DNA of 64,000 nucleotides from Taenia hydatigena (lineage: Eukaryota; Platyhelminthes; Cestoda; Cyclophyllidea; Taeniidae): positions 22,648,509-22,712,508 of the forward strand of contig JADWOT020000003.1 of assembly GCA_036345935.2 (NCBI GenBank), read 5' to 3'. The position numbers and the translations under genes are program-made. This document shows, in pieces, positions 26,901 to 40,151 of the stretch (positions within the stretch are counted from its first letter, which is position 1; each line of letters begins with the position of its first letter). A model generated the notes under the pieces. It was given only the letters and a program-made list of their open reading frames with translations. It did no database searches and was not told the origin of the DNA.

Positions 26901-29900
26901 CCATTAATGAGGCGTCGCGGCCAGTAATAAACCGAAATAGGGGAGCCGATACATTACCAACGTGCTGATGGATTTGAAGACTGGATATAAGTGAAGGGTC
27001 ATGTTGTCATATTATGGAACTGAACAGTTCGCGCGAATTAGCATACAACTTAGTCGCAGATCAAATCATGACAAGTTAGCATGGTTTCGTTTTAGTATTT
27101 TGCTGTCGAGCACAAACGTTGTTTGCGGAAGTGCCCGACTCTGTTTTAACAGGCTGCTGATAATTAACCACTCAGCCTCAGTTGCGTGATTATTTTGCAA
27201 TTATACCTTACCTGATTTTTACTATTCAAAGACCTTTTTTGCTTGCACAGTGAATAACGGAATGCATGCGCCTGGTCAGAGTAGGCAATGCATATCTCTT
27301 GCACACTTACAACTTTGAGAAGCTGTAAATGGTTGATGAGCCAAAGTTTTCATCTCCCCTATTTCATTTCCGTAGTACCGCCAGTCTTTCAACGAATAAG
27401 GGCCACATTCACACAGACGCATCAACAAATCCGAAGGAACGCAGTCTTTCGTGGAAATCATCCTCCAGAGAGCCCCACTTGCACCCAACAAAGCGGATTT
27501 GTAAAATTGCTTGATGTAATTTGTCATTTTCGTCCATACACACTCGCACCAATTCCTTTCGATTAATTTTTTTTCATGCTGCTGCTACTTCCAACTTCAA
27601 TGACCATTGTTGTTTACCATCATCTCACTTCCTTTCCCACATCAGATTTTGTGTCATGAAGAAGTGACGCATAAGCAAACAATTCTTCTTATTAATTTAA
27701 AAACGCTAGTTTGTGCACACACGGACTTATCACTTTTTGACACATATTTTGCATAAGTATTAATGATCCACTAAAAGACATGCATAAACACAGTCTCCAA
27801 TGGACTATAATAATTATGGCTACTTTCCTTTTCCCCGTCTTGTATTCTCGTCTCCGCCCTCTACCTTGTCAATCCTATTTTTCTGACAGAAAAAATAAGA
27901 ATTGTAATCTTTACTGCATGCATTACGATGAATTGAAGGCTCCTTTGATTGTGACGCGAATCTTTACTATTTTTCAATGCCAATCAAATCAAATGCTACT
28001 TCCAGCACATTCAGTAGGCATAATGGATGTCAGGAAAAGACCCCAACTTGGGGTCTGTTTGAAATGCTATTACGCTGGATTAATCGGTTCCTCAGTTGCC
28101 CAACTTTTCAGTAGTAGAGATGTAATTTATTAATTACTAATGGAGGTGGGAATCATCAGCAAAATAAACTGGGGTCATGGTGACGTTTGTGAGAGTAATT
28201 CGTGGTGCAGATTATGAATGTGAGCATGTTCTTCAGCCCGCCTTGTAACCCGTGAGATGTGGTAAAATCGACGCACATGTAATGGTCACAAGGAGTACCA
28301 TAAAGATAAATAAATAGAGAGCAGCCGAGAGAATCTTAAATAAGTTAGACGCTTCAGATCAAAAGCATGACTAACTTTGAATGAGTCGTTGTTTAACTGA
28401 GAGAAGAACGTTGTCACACAAATTTGTATGTGGCATGCAGAACATCGTTAAACTGGGGACCAAGTGAATTCGAAAGAAAATATGTTCCACACTTTAGCAT
28501 TTACACAGTTTGTGCATCATCATTCTTTTGGAATACGGAAAATTAACAAGTATTAGGATTTTGTCAAAACCGTTTGCACGTTTTGCAAAACATTGCGGCC
28601 TTTTAATTAGCGCGTTTGGCACTCGCCATAGGAGACGCTTATTGTAAGGGGTTGCGATCTTACGTGTATGCTTAAATTTAGCGGGATACTTCGTGTTGCG
28701 ATCCCTAATTCTGTGGTGTGACGCCAAAAGCAGACCTCTTCTGTGTCGGCCAGCGGCTGCAGGCGCTGAGACGCATTTGCGCCGTCCAGCAGCAATGCAA
28801 CCTGCGAGAACCCAAGAGTTCAAGTAGTCAAGCCCGCGGTTGGATAATGTGTTGGAACACTTTACCATTGTAATGGTGCAATGTATGCACTATTCCAAAC
28901 ACTTGCGAAGCCTAAACTAAACCGTCTTTTACCGATTGAAATGTATCCTAGGCTTTAAACGGGCTGGACTTAAAGATCGTTGAGTGCATCTACCGCTTCT
29001 AACACAAAGAAGTCATTTTAGCAACGTATCTTCTAATCAGCTGCATTTCTGCTCTACTCAGTAGGAAACGTTTAAAAATCTCTTTTTAATTTGAGAGTTG
29101 AAATTCGCTGGCTCGTACATCGCATGCACATTGTGCACGTTTTCCCATGTTCCACCTGCTACTCTTACGATGAAAGTAGTAATGTTCGACCTCTTATGAG
29201 GCACCGCAATTCTTATTCCAATTTTTTATTGCTTCTCATTAAGAAAATTTATTAACCACTTCATTTCTTTTAAGTTTAAACAAAAATTGAGTGAGTGACC
29301 ACTGAAGTCATTTGTCAAAAGTACCTCAAGTAAAGGTAAAAAATTGTAAACGGCAAAATGCAGCGACTACATGAATTTCAGCGTGAAGCAATGCGACCGA
29401 TCACAGCAGCTTATAACATGACGAAAAAGTTCGTGCGGTTTTCACATCCAAGATTAACTAATCTTTACGTGGTTTATTAACCCTCGCAGTTTGTCAAAGT
29501 CTCCTAAGGAGCCACATCTTAGTGGCAAACATCATCTTAACAAAAGTTTGTTCCTGAGGCAAACAATCTAACCTTAACCACTTCCTCATCAATCTCACTT
29601 TTCTTGTTCACTCAGCTGTCCATCTGATTTTCTGATACCAAGCAAGGGTAATAAGCACAAATTAGAGGAATATCTTTAGAGAGATAGGAAGGACGAAGCA
29701 GTATGCTATTGTGCAAATCCTTTCACAGACAAGTTGTGACCAGTTCTGACCCACCCTGGAGTTGTGTTTCATTGAGTTGAAAGAACTGAGTCCCAGCAAG
29801 CAAGCAATTCATCATGAACGCCTCCGCTTGTAATGCACTATGTAGGGGGCCACTGTTTCCTAGGGATGAATCAATGTAGGCTGCGTGGCGAGGTGGTAGT

Positions 29901-30884
29901 TTGCAACACAGAGAGGGTTTCCCCGTAACTGATGCATCTTTCAACACCAGACACAATCGACCACAAACTCGGTCCAGATGGCAAACGCTAGTGCCACAGC
30001 TTCTCTAATTGCTACAAAGAAAGCGCTGTAGATCCAAGACTGTGTTAGACTCGGTTCGTATAGAGCACAACCTACAATTCTATCCGTTAAAATAACTTGG
30101 CAACTTGTAATAGTATTATTGTTACAATATGACATAATGTGAAGAAAATAGTAAGGAGTTAAATAAGGACTATTGAAACGTGTGACTGTTTGAAAATACC
30201 AATGAGGAAAATTCATCCCATACGGAAGGTAACTGATGGTCCAATCTGAATACCCTTCAAGGACTCCCTATTAGGTGTTTGGAATTTGAGTAAAAGAGGA
30301 ACAACCTTACTTTGGCACAAAAATAGGCTCTGTAAAATGAAGACTCATTTCAAAGCAGCTTAATAATTCGACAGATTAGATTTCAGGGAAAGGGAGCACA
30401 AGCTGAGCTGCAATGTCAGCACTCTTTATTCGAGAAGTGCTTTTCAAAGAATTTCTATGCCCGTAATGGACACAATCGAGAAATTTTTCGAAGGCCGAGT
30501 GAGAAGAATGAGACGACTCAAAACTAAGCATAATCTGGTTGTGCTCCATTTGATACATTTAAGATTTCCAGCGAAACAGAAGCACAACCCCGCACAAGAG
30601 AGAAAAGAGTGCAGACGAGATTTGATTTGCATTCCAAAGAAACGGCAAATCAAAGGCAATTTCATCTATCCTTTTTGCACTTGGGCATCTGCAGCAGCCT
30701 CTTTGACGAAATCCATGGAAGACCCTACTCGTCTACACGTAGTGAGCCAACCTCTCCTCTAAAACTCTGAGGATCCTTTGGTCTCTGTAGGTTTTGCTTT
30801 CGACAGAAGGAACAACTCCCAGGCCACGTCAATAACCTTCTGGATTTTTCAACTAAGAAAGAAATTTGGACAAAATTTAATTGA
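23920..30884. other. Gene-free stretch between convergent genes
   Basis: CDC14 ends on the plus strand at 23919 and the dehydrogenase-like gene ends on the minus strand at 30885. I examined the longer open frames here (for example 26286-26561 plus, 27780-28133 plus, 28494-28868 minus, 30457-30762 plus). None shows a family motif or a splice pattern linking it to another exon. A TTTATT at 30425-30430 is AATAAA on the minus strand and could be a polyadenylation signal for the dehydrogenase gene. No RNA gene is recognised. Confidence 0.55.
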
Positions 30885-33800
30885 CTAATAGCTTGGATAG
30901 TATTCGCCGTCAATTCCAAGCCTTTCCTCAAAAAAATGAAGTGCCTGTGTTTTGAGTTGGTGAATATCCTCAGATGCAGAGATGAAGCACAATCTGGACT
31001 CTTCCAAAGTACTTTGAAATAAAGCGACAATAAAGGTTACAATAAAAAACTCACTCGTGAGCAATCTAGTTAACGTAAAGGTTTTACATTCAGAAATGAA
31101 AAAGATGTGCACTAATGGTGGGAAATTATGCTGCCGCGATCTCGTTAGTGAATTAACTGTATGGCATGGATCATTCAGCTGCTAAAAAAAGAAGGCAAAC
31201 AAGGATTCAAACACGCTTTATTTGTTGTTTGGATTTGGTAAAAGCGGAGTAAAAACACGAAAAAAAACACGAAGGGGAGGAAGTGCGCAGGACACCGTTT
31301 CCATGTAACGCAAAGGTGAGGCAATTTGAGTTGAAAGAGGGAGAGGTTCACAAGTGTGCAGGATGATTGCTCAGCATCGGAATAAGCATGCTTGCTGAAA
31401 GTGATCGGATGCAGATCAAATGAACGGCCGTGAAGAGCGGGTACCGCTCGCAGAGGTGCATCGACGAGAGCTGAGTGTAGATCTACACAAAGAAGTATAT
31501 ACCCAATGAAATGATAGAGCTAGCGCTGTTCACACTATCGACCAAATATAAGTAGTGCCGATTCTTCGAGAGCCGACTTTCGGGACATTACTTTGGATGA
31601 TAAAGAAGAGGAAAAATAGATTTTGACAGGAGTAGTGCTAATTTTCGGACATTAAGTAAGCTTCACCCTCAAAAGACATTAAAGAACGCGGATTTAGCAG
31701 ATTCTGTTTCTATCACACGTCAGAGACTTCTAAATCCAGTCCGGATTCGTGAAACAGACAGACTTGAACCGAATCAAATTTAAACGGCACTTGATAAAAT
31801 AGGAGTTGGTATTAGGAGAAAAAACAATTGAGAACACAAATAAGGAGCATCGATGCCAAGCGACTGACGGCTAGCAATGCTTTTACAACGTGTGTTTTGT
31901 AAGCCCCTAGAGCCAAAACAAGTCGTTACACCGGGCTGTACCGAATCTTCCAGATTCCAACAATCCAACACAATCCTTGCATCTCCGAGTCTTCTCGCTG
32001 TGATGAAAAAAACACCGTAAGCAGCGACGTTGAAGAATTGTACTAGGAAGCACTAAGGGCTAAGGCCAAAACAAGAATCCCGATACATCTCAATTATAAA
32101 TAACAGCATTATGCAAAGCATTCACTTTGCATTTCGTCCTCCACAACAGAGGAATAGATCTCTTACTATCTAATCCCCGCTTTCTGTTAGTTTGCCTCTT
32201 CGGATGAGGAGAATCAAGCAACTCGCAAACTTTATAATGACTGTAGGGTTAGTCCGGATCCTACGGAAAGAATGACCTCTGCCTTAGCACACAAAATTTA
32301 TCAAATTGCGTCTCACCTTCTTTGCTGTATCGGGTCCAGAGGCCACAAAATCAGGATGAAGAGATTTTTCAATCTGTTCCACTGTCAATTTCGAGTACTC
32401 CGGCTCGGAGAGCATTCGACCAATGAGGATGTTGAAGACATCCCAATCATCACCTACCTCGGGCATCAGGTCGCTCTGACGAAGCATGCCTACACAACAA
32501 GAAGCAACACTATCTTCTAGCGCTACTTTAGCAGCAGTGACAAAAAAATCAGTTTCATGGGTTATTGGGTTTGGAATGCTAAAATCCGTATTTTTGTGTA
32601 CTATAAAAGCTCATTGCCATTCATGCGAATCTGAAAAAGAAGTCCAGTTGCTGAGTTCTTAACCTCCTAATACAAGTCGGTCAATGCATGCAAAATACTG
32701 ATAGCTATGTGGAATAGTTTGCTTTATTGTGGCTAAGGCTTGGTTCTGTCCGTGGAAAAAAAAGTAAGAACTTGCTTTTACGAAAAAAAGAACTTTAAAA
32801 CAATCAACATCGACCATTTATTTATTAAGATATGGCGTTATTAACGCTTGAAACCTCTCACAAAGCTGCTATAGCTTGCATATAATCGGATTTCTATTTT
32901 TTATATCAACAAAATCGACGATTCTGCCGGCATGTGGGCATCGTTTCTGCCTTTTAAAATCCCAATGAAGAGAGTAAACGAGGTCCGGTTAAATGTATTT
33001 AGTGAAGTCTTTATTCGTGAGTTTTTTAGCACAAATGTTGGGAAAGATTTCAATGATAGGGAAGAAAGAAGCGAGCAGATACTACCAATTGAAGCAACCA
33101 CGCAAGCGCAATGACAAAACGTACCATACAACCATACGATCTAGAAATTAAAGTAAACCAAGCACCCATCTTGTTCAAAGGTGCTCGTGGCATCAAACGC
33201 CGCACATCGCAACGTCATGGATTCGGATACACACCCAAATTAAAGCGGCTGGGAAGTGAAATCACCATAGAAAGCAGAAATTAGCTTAGAGGCTGAGAAA
33301 AGCGAAAAATCCGGTTTCGTGCTCAGGTTTAAAAATAAATAAGGCGCAAGGATCAACAGATATTCTCTCGCGAAACCAAGTGAAGTCAGATCAAAAATAA
33401 CCAAATAGCTTTAAACAAAAACAAGTCAACTGACCTTAAGATCTTTTACTAACGGCAAAGGGGTCATAGGAGGCACGAAAAAAAGTAGTGCACGATCAAA
33501 ATCAGTGAAATAATGTAGGGCCTAAAAACATCCTTTGGCACACTAGAAGATAAGGGGTTTCAATTGCCTGTATAATATATAAACCTATCAAATTTATCAC
33601 CCATAGACACCTGTCCATTTACACGATGAAAACTAAAAAATTAAGTAACGATTTGCCCAAAGTTACTGTTTAAAGAGTGTTTTCAGGAAGACAAAGAAAT
33701 TGAGACTGACATTAATTAAAATTGCAATATTTTAGGGCACAAAAAAATAACTGGAGAAGCCAATATAGCCGTTGGTCAGTAGACGGTTGCGTACGTGGTT

Positions 33801-36800
33801 GAAATCAAGTGATGCATTTTTTTACCAACCAATCAGGAGGGGCACTTCCAGCGCTTCAAAGTTGACTTTCTATTGTGTAACCTAAGGGCCAATCGGTTTC
33901 TTCGCTCGATCGACGCTGAATACTACAGATGCCGAATAAAAAAACACAGATCTACCCACCTGCGTTCTCATATCGAAAGCTGGACAAACTTCTCTGACCA
34001 CCTGACACAATAAAGGTTCGTCTACTCCCTTCTCTTGACACTGATTGCAATTTCTTGCTTTCATCTCCAGAAATCACGACATATGGTTCCATTTAGGCAT
34101 TAATTCTTAGTCCCAGTGACTGCGATTACTTCGCCTAGCTGTTCAAGTGCCTGATCTCTTTATTGACTACGTGGTAACGCATTCATCACCTCCTAAAGTG
34201 GAGAATTCGCTTGTCAAATCCGATCTAAAATTGGCCTTTTTCCACTAGTACAGCTGATTTTCCTAAATAAATACACGTGGATGAGTGCGATCAAAGTGTT
34301 TGAAATGTACAAAGAGCGCATGTTTCTGTGGTTATCTAACAGTTTTCACATGTCACCCAACGATTTGGATACAGGCCTTTCAAAAGGCTCAAAAACCAAA
34401 AAAATGCATCAAATCTATATTGACATGTTAGCCCCAGGTTATCCGATAGCAGCACCAGTTGGTAGAAAACATTAGACGCGTGTGGTACTGAGGGTGAAGA
34501 TAACTCAATTTAAATACCCTCCATTCTCAATTAACCAAAAAAGATTCGCTCTAATTTAATTGTGAATCGCCCTAGCTTCGACAGATGTAGAGCTGCGGGT
34601 GATAAAGCCTGCAATCAGAACAGCGCACCAAAAATTTTGCAACCGCGCCTACACTATGAATAGAAACACGTATACAGGCAAATAGTTTGGTGTACGAAGC
34701 AAAAAAGTTGGGAAAGGAAGAGAGAGACAACTCACATTTGAAGAGCTCCGACACACCACAACTTTCGAGCAGAGTGGATTGACGCGTATCTGTAAAGAAA
34801 AATGAGGGAACGAAATAAAAAACACGAAATTCGCCTCATGGTTTGTCTACTAGGAAGATACGTATGCGGAGCGGAAGTCCAAAGTGATCAATGACGTCAA
34901 CACCTCCATTAGTAAAACTTGTCTCCTATAAAAATGGACCAGTAAAGCCCCAAAAGTTTTTAACGTAGTAATGTCAAATCAAGGAAATTCTACATTCACC
35001 GCACTGTTTAAAACTCAATTCATCCGACGGATTTGGTGCAGCAAGTGTCCGTAGGCTGAAGGAAAGAGCGCATGTTACCTAGGTAGAGGAGTCGCGACTA
35101 CATATTTGTTACTCAGTAAAGCATCTGAGTATTATAAACCATAGCAGTAAGTCATGAGATGGAGCGTCCGATCCAGTACGTCGGGTAGATGTCTAGTTTG
35201 GTTCGTGAAGGGTTTGCACATGGCTCGACACTTTTTGCAGGAACGGTGAACACTAACACCGACAATCGCTCTAAAAGGGTCGAACCATATTGAAAGTGCA
35301 TCGACTCTTTCGTGAACGCAAAAGTACGGATTTTGTCTTAACGCCCTCAAATCGATGCTTTGATCCATATTTGATTTGAAACTCACCATGAACCGAAATA
35401 GAGAAATGAGCTTAATAAACACCATCCTTGAGGCAAATTGCCAAATAATCAGCTCGATTCCACTAGAGCTTCGGTTCAGCTACACTTTATGACACGAATC
35501 CCATCTTACATCAGAAGAAAGGCAATTGACAAATTCTGAGATTATCGAGAGGGTTTTGGAGTTTCCCTACTTAATGTATCATTTAATCAAAAGGAACTAG
35601 AGCCTTACCAACAAGGCTCGAATAATAAAGCAAAGAAGACAAACTAAGAAAGGTGGAAAGCAAATCTGCTAAAGTGGATTAAGCGGAGGCCAATAAAAGA
35701 GGCCCGGAACTAACACGTCCAAACATGGCGAAACCAAATAAACACACATGTATAAAACAACTCACGATGGAATCGTTTACTGCCTAAAGGTCGAAAATTT
35801 GACAATTGGAGGCAATTAAAAGATAAATAAGGATTCAATAAAGTTCATTAGTTAAACATTCCGTAAACTCGCATGCCCCTTTTGGGTAATCATTTTACCT
35901 TAACAATCTCATCACACTGCTTAAAAAGCTTGCTTATTAATGAAAATAACATGAGATGGGTACTCACCGTATTTGCCATACATGCAGTGGCAGTACTGAC
36001 CCATTTCATAAAGTCCCAGTCGAATGATGGCCGATTTAGTGTTGGCGCCCAGTTTCAGACCATCCACAATGCCCGCTGCCACCGAGAGGATATTCTTCAG
36101 CGCGCCACAAATCTCCACTGTCGTTACGTCAGGTGTCCATGTGAGGAGAAGGTTCTCCGTCTGCAGAAGACAAATGAGCGTGAAAGAACGAACATTTGGA
36201 GCCATAATGGTTATGAATTGGTTAAGGCTAGTCCTGTTGTGATGATAAATTTTGAGACCCCAGAAGCATAGAATTCGATGCCCGCATAGTTAGCAATGCT
36301 CAAAATGATGAAGTTGAATTTTTAAGTGATGAAGTAAATAGAAGTAGGGACTTCAAAAGGTACGCACACGTGGATGCGGTGGACGACATGCAGGCGGGCA
36401 AAGCGAGTTTAGTAAGGCTAACTTCCTGATAAGGTGGAATTAAATTTCGCATTTATATAGATGGAAATGTTGCTGGTGAATTCAAGCTACCGTTCGAGAC
36501 ATCGTCTTGAGGCCAATAACAGTTAAGGCGGCTGCAAATTTCAGAAGGTAGACGTGAAGCAGGCTACGGTACATTCGAAAGTGCAGCCACTTATGACTGA
36601 TGACTAGGTGAATGTGGAAGCAGTAGTTCTCACGAAGTTAAATTGAGAGATGATGAAGAGAATGATGATAAGAGAAGCCTTTAATGGTAAATACGTCTGA
36701 AATTATTTTGGTGGCAGGGCTAAAACAATTACTAGCAGAAGACATTGGCACTATTTGACGACTAGTTTTTTACTGAAGCCATTTTTCGAGCAAAGGTGAA

Positions 36801-39800
36801 AGGAGGTGTCGATCGTGGAAGCATCAGAATATACGAAACCCAATTTATATTTGTGAAAGTGAGAAAAGTCCGACCAAGATAACTCATACTGACAAATTGT
36901 AGAATTCATCGATTTTCCCTAAAGACATCTTTGAATGCTGAGGGTTTTGCTGCAGTGAAAGTGTTTTCAATCATGTTGGCAAACAAATTAATAGAGGTGA
37001 GTACAGGGTATTAAATGTTGAAAAGGAATGATAGCCGTTAGTGATGCTTCAATAGATATGACAGAAGCGGCGATGGAAGTGTATTTCGTGGCAATGGGGA
37101 TCGCAGGGACTAATGATAACATTTGAGTTGATAAAATTGGTCCTGATGGGGAAACTGGTGCTATTGACGAGGACTTGTGTGATAGCAATGACAAGAGGAG
37201 AGTTAGAGGGACAAACTTTAAAGAAGTACCCAGCGTTAAAAGAAAGTGAAAATAGATAGGTAAATGGCTTAGGCGATCACAATGATATTTACCGAGTGAA
37301 TGAAACAGTTTGCGCAATTTTCAGCATGCCTTGCTAATAACTACTTGTAAATTGTGGGGAGCCTTTACAATGCGCCATTATTTGCAGGCGTTGGAAAGCA
37401 TACATTTCCATGCCAGCTTGAGTCCTCAGACGGTAAAAGTGGGGTCGGAGGTAATGAAATTTGAGTCTGCTTCTTTTAGAAACGAAGTCCACCTTTGTTC
37501 CAAAGCTGCGGAGGCTTATTGTGTAGAGTTTGAAGAAAGTACGGGGACAGAGTGAACCATTCAAAGGTAACTTATGCGTCTACGTGGCACAGGTGACAAA
37601 TCACTTTAAAATACAGCATACCCGGAAGTATTGTTTCTTTATTCTGAAGGACTAAGCGTCTCTACCGATGAATAAGCCAAGACTTCGTTTGCCTCGAACA
37701 ACTTTCGGCAACATTTAACGCAAACTATGGTAAAACATCTCACTCACGCATGCGTCAGGTAAGGGAGAAAATCTTGATAGAAACTACTAAGCAAATGGAT
37801 TTACTTGCATGCCATGTATAAGGTGTGACTGGATCCCAAAGACCACCAAATCGTCCTTGACATCTGTTCTGATAGCTGCAAAGAGCGCCATTCATTTGCT
37901 GGTCATTTACTGACTGGATTGCAGCGTTCGTTAAGGTAACGAGGTTATCATTGGCTATCCCCAGAAGGTCCTACTCACCACTCACCCCACGTTTCCAAGC
38001 CACACATCAATTTACGCCTAGAAGGCTATGTTTGCTCTGCGCAATTGGTGGACTGCAAGCGAATTCGCGCACTTCCTGAGGGCCACGCAATTACGACTGG
38101 GATCGATCAGCTCGATGCAATACAACTAGAGCAAATACAAGCGAAGTTCTTCACAAACAGCCAGTGGTGAATCAGTGGCAATTTTTAAGAAAAAACAACA
38201 AAACCTCCTACTTTATACTACCACAGAACTTATTTACGAATTTCAAGTCACATTTTCGGATAAGAGAGGGGGGAGGAGATACCGCTTCAGGTAATTTGGT
38301 ATTAAAAGGATCAAATGGATATTCAAAACATACGATTGAGCGAGACGTAAACCAAATTGCAGCTTCGTGTCTCGTTGAAAAAGTATTACGAATTGTGGTG
38401 TGAAGGGTTTTAAGACATTTTTCACAGGTATTGACCTCAGTTTGTTGCCACATATTTAGGACTTGCCTCAAGCAGCTTCTTAACCTCTTCAGCAGCCTGC
38501 TCGCTAATCGTACCAAGGGTGACCTCGGTGAACTCGCCCTTGGCAAGTCCTCGAGCCGTCATCGCACCACTGACAACCGCCGCCTCTAAACCAGTAACCC
38601 GACGAATCTCCTCGCTCACCAACCATATGTCCGCATGACTCATCGGAGCTTTTCCTTCGGGTATCACCAAACCCTAGAAGAGACAGACAAGGAGAAAGCA
38701 GATGAATATTTTAATTGGTTAAATAACCCATTCGAGTTAACAATAAACCTGATTGCCATAAAAGTCTAGGATAAAGCGACAAATAGATCTGTAAGCCATA
38801 ATTAAGGACGATTTATATCTAAGGACTATGCTAATTCGTCTCCTAAAGTGTGGATTTGTTAACGTTTCAGGTATAATGTACATGAAAAAAATATGAAGAG
38901 AAGAACCCTGCCGATTGTTCGAACTGGTCATGTGCTCACCAATTGCAACTAGGTGAAAAATAAAGAACAGACAAACTACCCATTTCCTAGGCACATTCTT
39001 GTGGGCGCATTGCACTAACAATCAGAAATGAAGACCTCAACTTCTCCCACGCAAGCGGACACAAGAAAATGAAAAGAAATTGAAAAGCGGAATCAAGTGG
39101 GCGACTAATTAGTATGGATAACTACTGCCCACCTTACTTGTGATTGCCTCCAAAAAGATGCACTACGCTGTTGTCAAACGGATGCCCCCATAGAACCAGG
39201 ACACTAGTACATTAACTAAACGTGCCTGCAAGGTCTATCCAATAAAATGAGCTCAAGGTACCCATATGAGATAAATCGAGAAACCCCATGCCCGAGCAAA
39301 ATATTTGAATTTTAGATCAAGCGAATCGCTTGGTTATCTGAATGTAAATCGCACGCTCTTAGCCGTACCAACCTTGAATATCTTTCCATCTGAACACTAG
39401 GGAACGCTAGCGCAGAGTAAGTCCAGACGACTATGAGGAAAGCCAAAAAAATACGCAACACAGATAAAAAATTGCGCTAAATATTACACTGATCAGGCCA
39501 AGTTCACATCTATTGCGGTAAAAACAACACAGTCTATAAAGTACTACGGTCTTAAAACATGAGGATAATCCCAAGCTAAACTCATGCAAAAACCGCATCA
39601 ACAGCAAAAACTAAAAAAGTAGTAAAGTCGCAACACAATCTTACTATTAAAATGAGTAAAACATCGAAAATCTGCTATGAACCAGTTGCAAAGCCCAAGT
39701 GCCTTAGACAACATTAGAACGAATGACCTATGGTAGTAAGTTACAGATTGCGAATACCCACTTTGGAAAATGAAATAAAGAGTACATCTTTCTTTAGATG

Positions 39801-40151
39801 CCCCTTCACCGTTTGCAGAATTTCAGTGACATGGCGGGTAGCATAGGCGAAGAGAATTACATCTGCAGCAGCTGCCACACTTGCAGCATCACCAGAGACA
39901 ACGACATTGTCAGAAATCTTAACACCTGGAAGATACTTCTTATTTTCTCTCTGCGTATTAATCACTTCAATGAGGCGCTTTTGCAAACATTCCTCGTCAC
40001 GAACGTACCACATAACCTGAAGTAATGCTTGGGTATTTATTTGGAAAATTACCTTTGGATTATAACCTGAAAGCTTGGATAAATTCCCGACAACCAGATT
40101 TGAGAGTACTGTACCCAGCGCACCACACCCCAGCACACAAACCTGCCTCAT
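30885..40151 (-). CDS. Diverged NAD-dependent glycerol-3-phosphate dehydrogenase-like protein
   Basis: Family members interconvert dihydroxyacetone phosphate and glycerol 3-phosphate in the cytosol with NAD(H). Eight exons in consistent phase: 40053-40151, 39762-40016, 38467-38673, 35968-36160, 34736-34789, 33960-34064, 32317-32489 and 30885-31181 (TAG), giving 460 residues against about 350 in animals. Visible are the dinucleotide-binding GCGALG (8-13), [16 protein letters not shown] at 117-119 (equivalent of catalytic Lys120), [10 protein letters not shown] (Lys209, equivalent of Lys204), [21 protein letters not shown] and VEQIEKSL with SGPDTA (341-360). Unusual changes: GNWG has become GALG, GANIA has become GAMTA, the Asp of CGVADL is Glu, and the GGRN loop is replaced by a 40-50-residue Ser/Arg-rich segment. 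The last exon matches the family only weakly ([13 protein letters not shown]), so the C terminus is least certain. The start is the first ATG, just before the nucleotide fold. It may be a paralogue or a non-classical enzyme. Confidence 0.85.
31182..32316 (-). other. Last intron of the dehydrogenase-like gene
   Basis: Phase-0 intron on the minus strand with donor GTGAGA after the SGPDTAKK exon and a strong TTCTTTTTTTAG acceptor. Nothing else is seen inside. Confidence 0.55.
32490..33959 (-). other. Dehydrogenase-like gene intron, 1.5 kb
   Basis: Phase-1 intron, donor GTGGGT, acceptor TTGTTGTGTAG. AT-rich, nothing else recognised. Confidence 0.65.
34790..35967 (-). other. Dehydrogenase-like gene intron, 1.2 kb
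   Basis: Phase-1 intron, donor GTGAGT, acceptor TCTTTACAG. G plus AT rebuilds an Asp codon across it. The intron at 34065-34735 between the next two exons is likewise empty. An open frame on the minus strand at 35132-35425 shows no family match. Confidence 0.65.
36161..38466 (-). other. Probable GC-AG intron of the dehydrogenase-like gene
   Basis: On the minus strand the exon before it ends GAG and the intron begins GCAAGT; it ends TCTTCTGCAG. Using the GC donor gives KKLLE joined to [12 protein letters not shown], which aligns with the animal enzyme without a gap up to [10 protein letters not shown]. The next possible GT donor (GTGGCA, 12 bases further on) would add four residues. Nothing else is recognised inside this 2.3-kb intron. 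Confidence 0.65.
38674..39761 (-). other. Dehydrogenase-like gene intron, 1.1 kb
   Basis: Phase-0 intron with donor GTGGGT after the SK codons and acceptor CTCTTCTAG. An alternative donor GTATTC lies four bases downstream but breaks the frame of the next exon. Nothing else is seen. Confidence 0.65.
40017..40052 (-). other. 36-bp intron, stop-free and in frame
   Basis: On the minus strand it starts GTAATT and ends ACTTCAG, between GYNPK and VMWYVRDEE. Removing it restores alignment with the animal enzyme, where the two parts are adjacent (as in FDPRVTMWV). Its length is a multiple of three and it has no stop, so retention would insert 12 residues without shifting the frame. Confidence 0.8.

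Noticed and set aside
30725..31030. Alternative 101-codon minus frame overlapping the last dehydrogenase exon
   Set aside because: It lacks resemblance to the family, while the overlapping frame follows a strong acceptor in the required phase 0.
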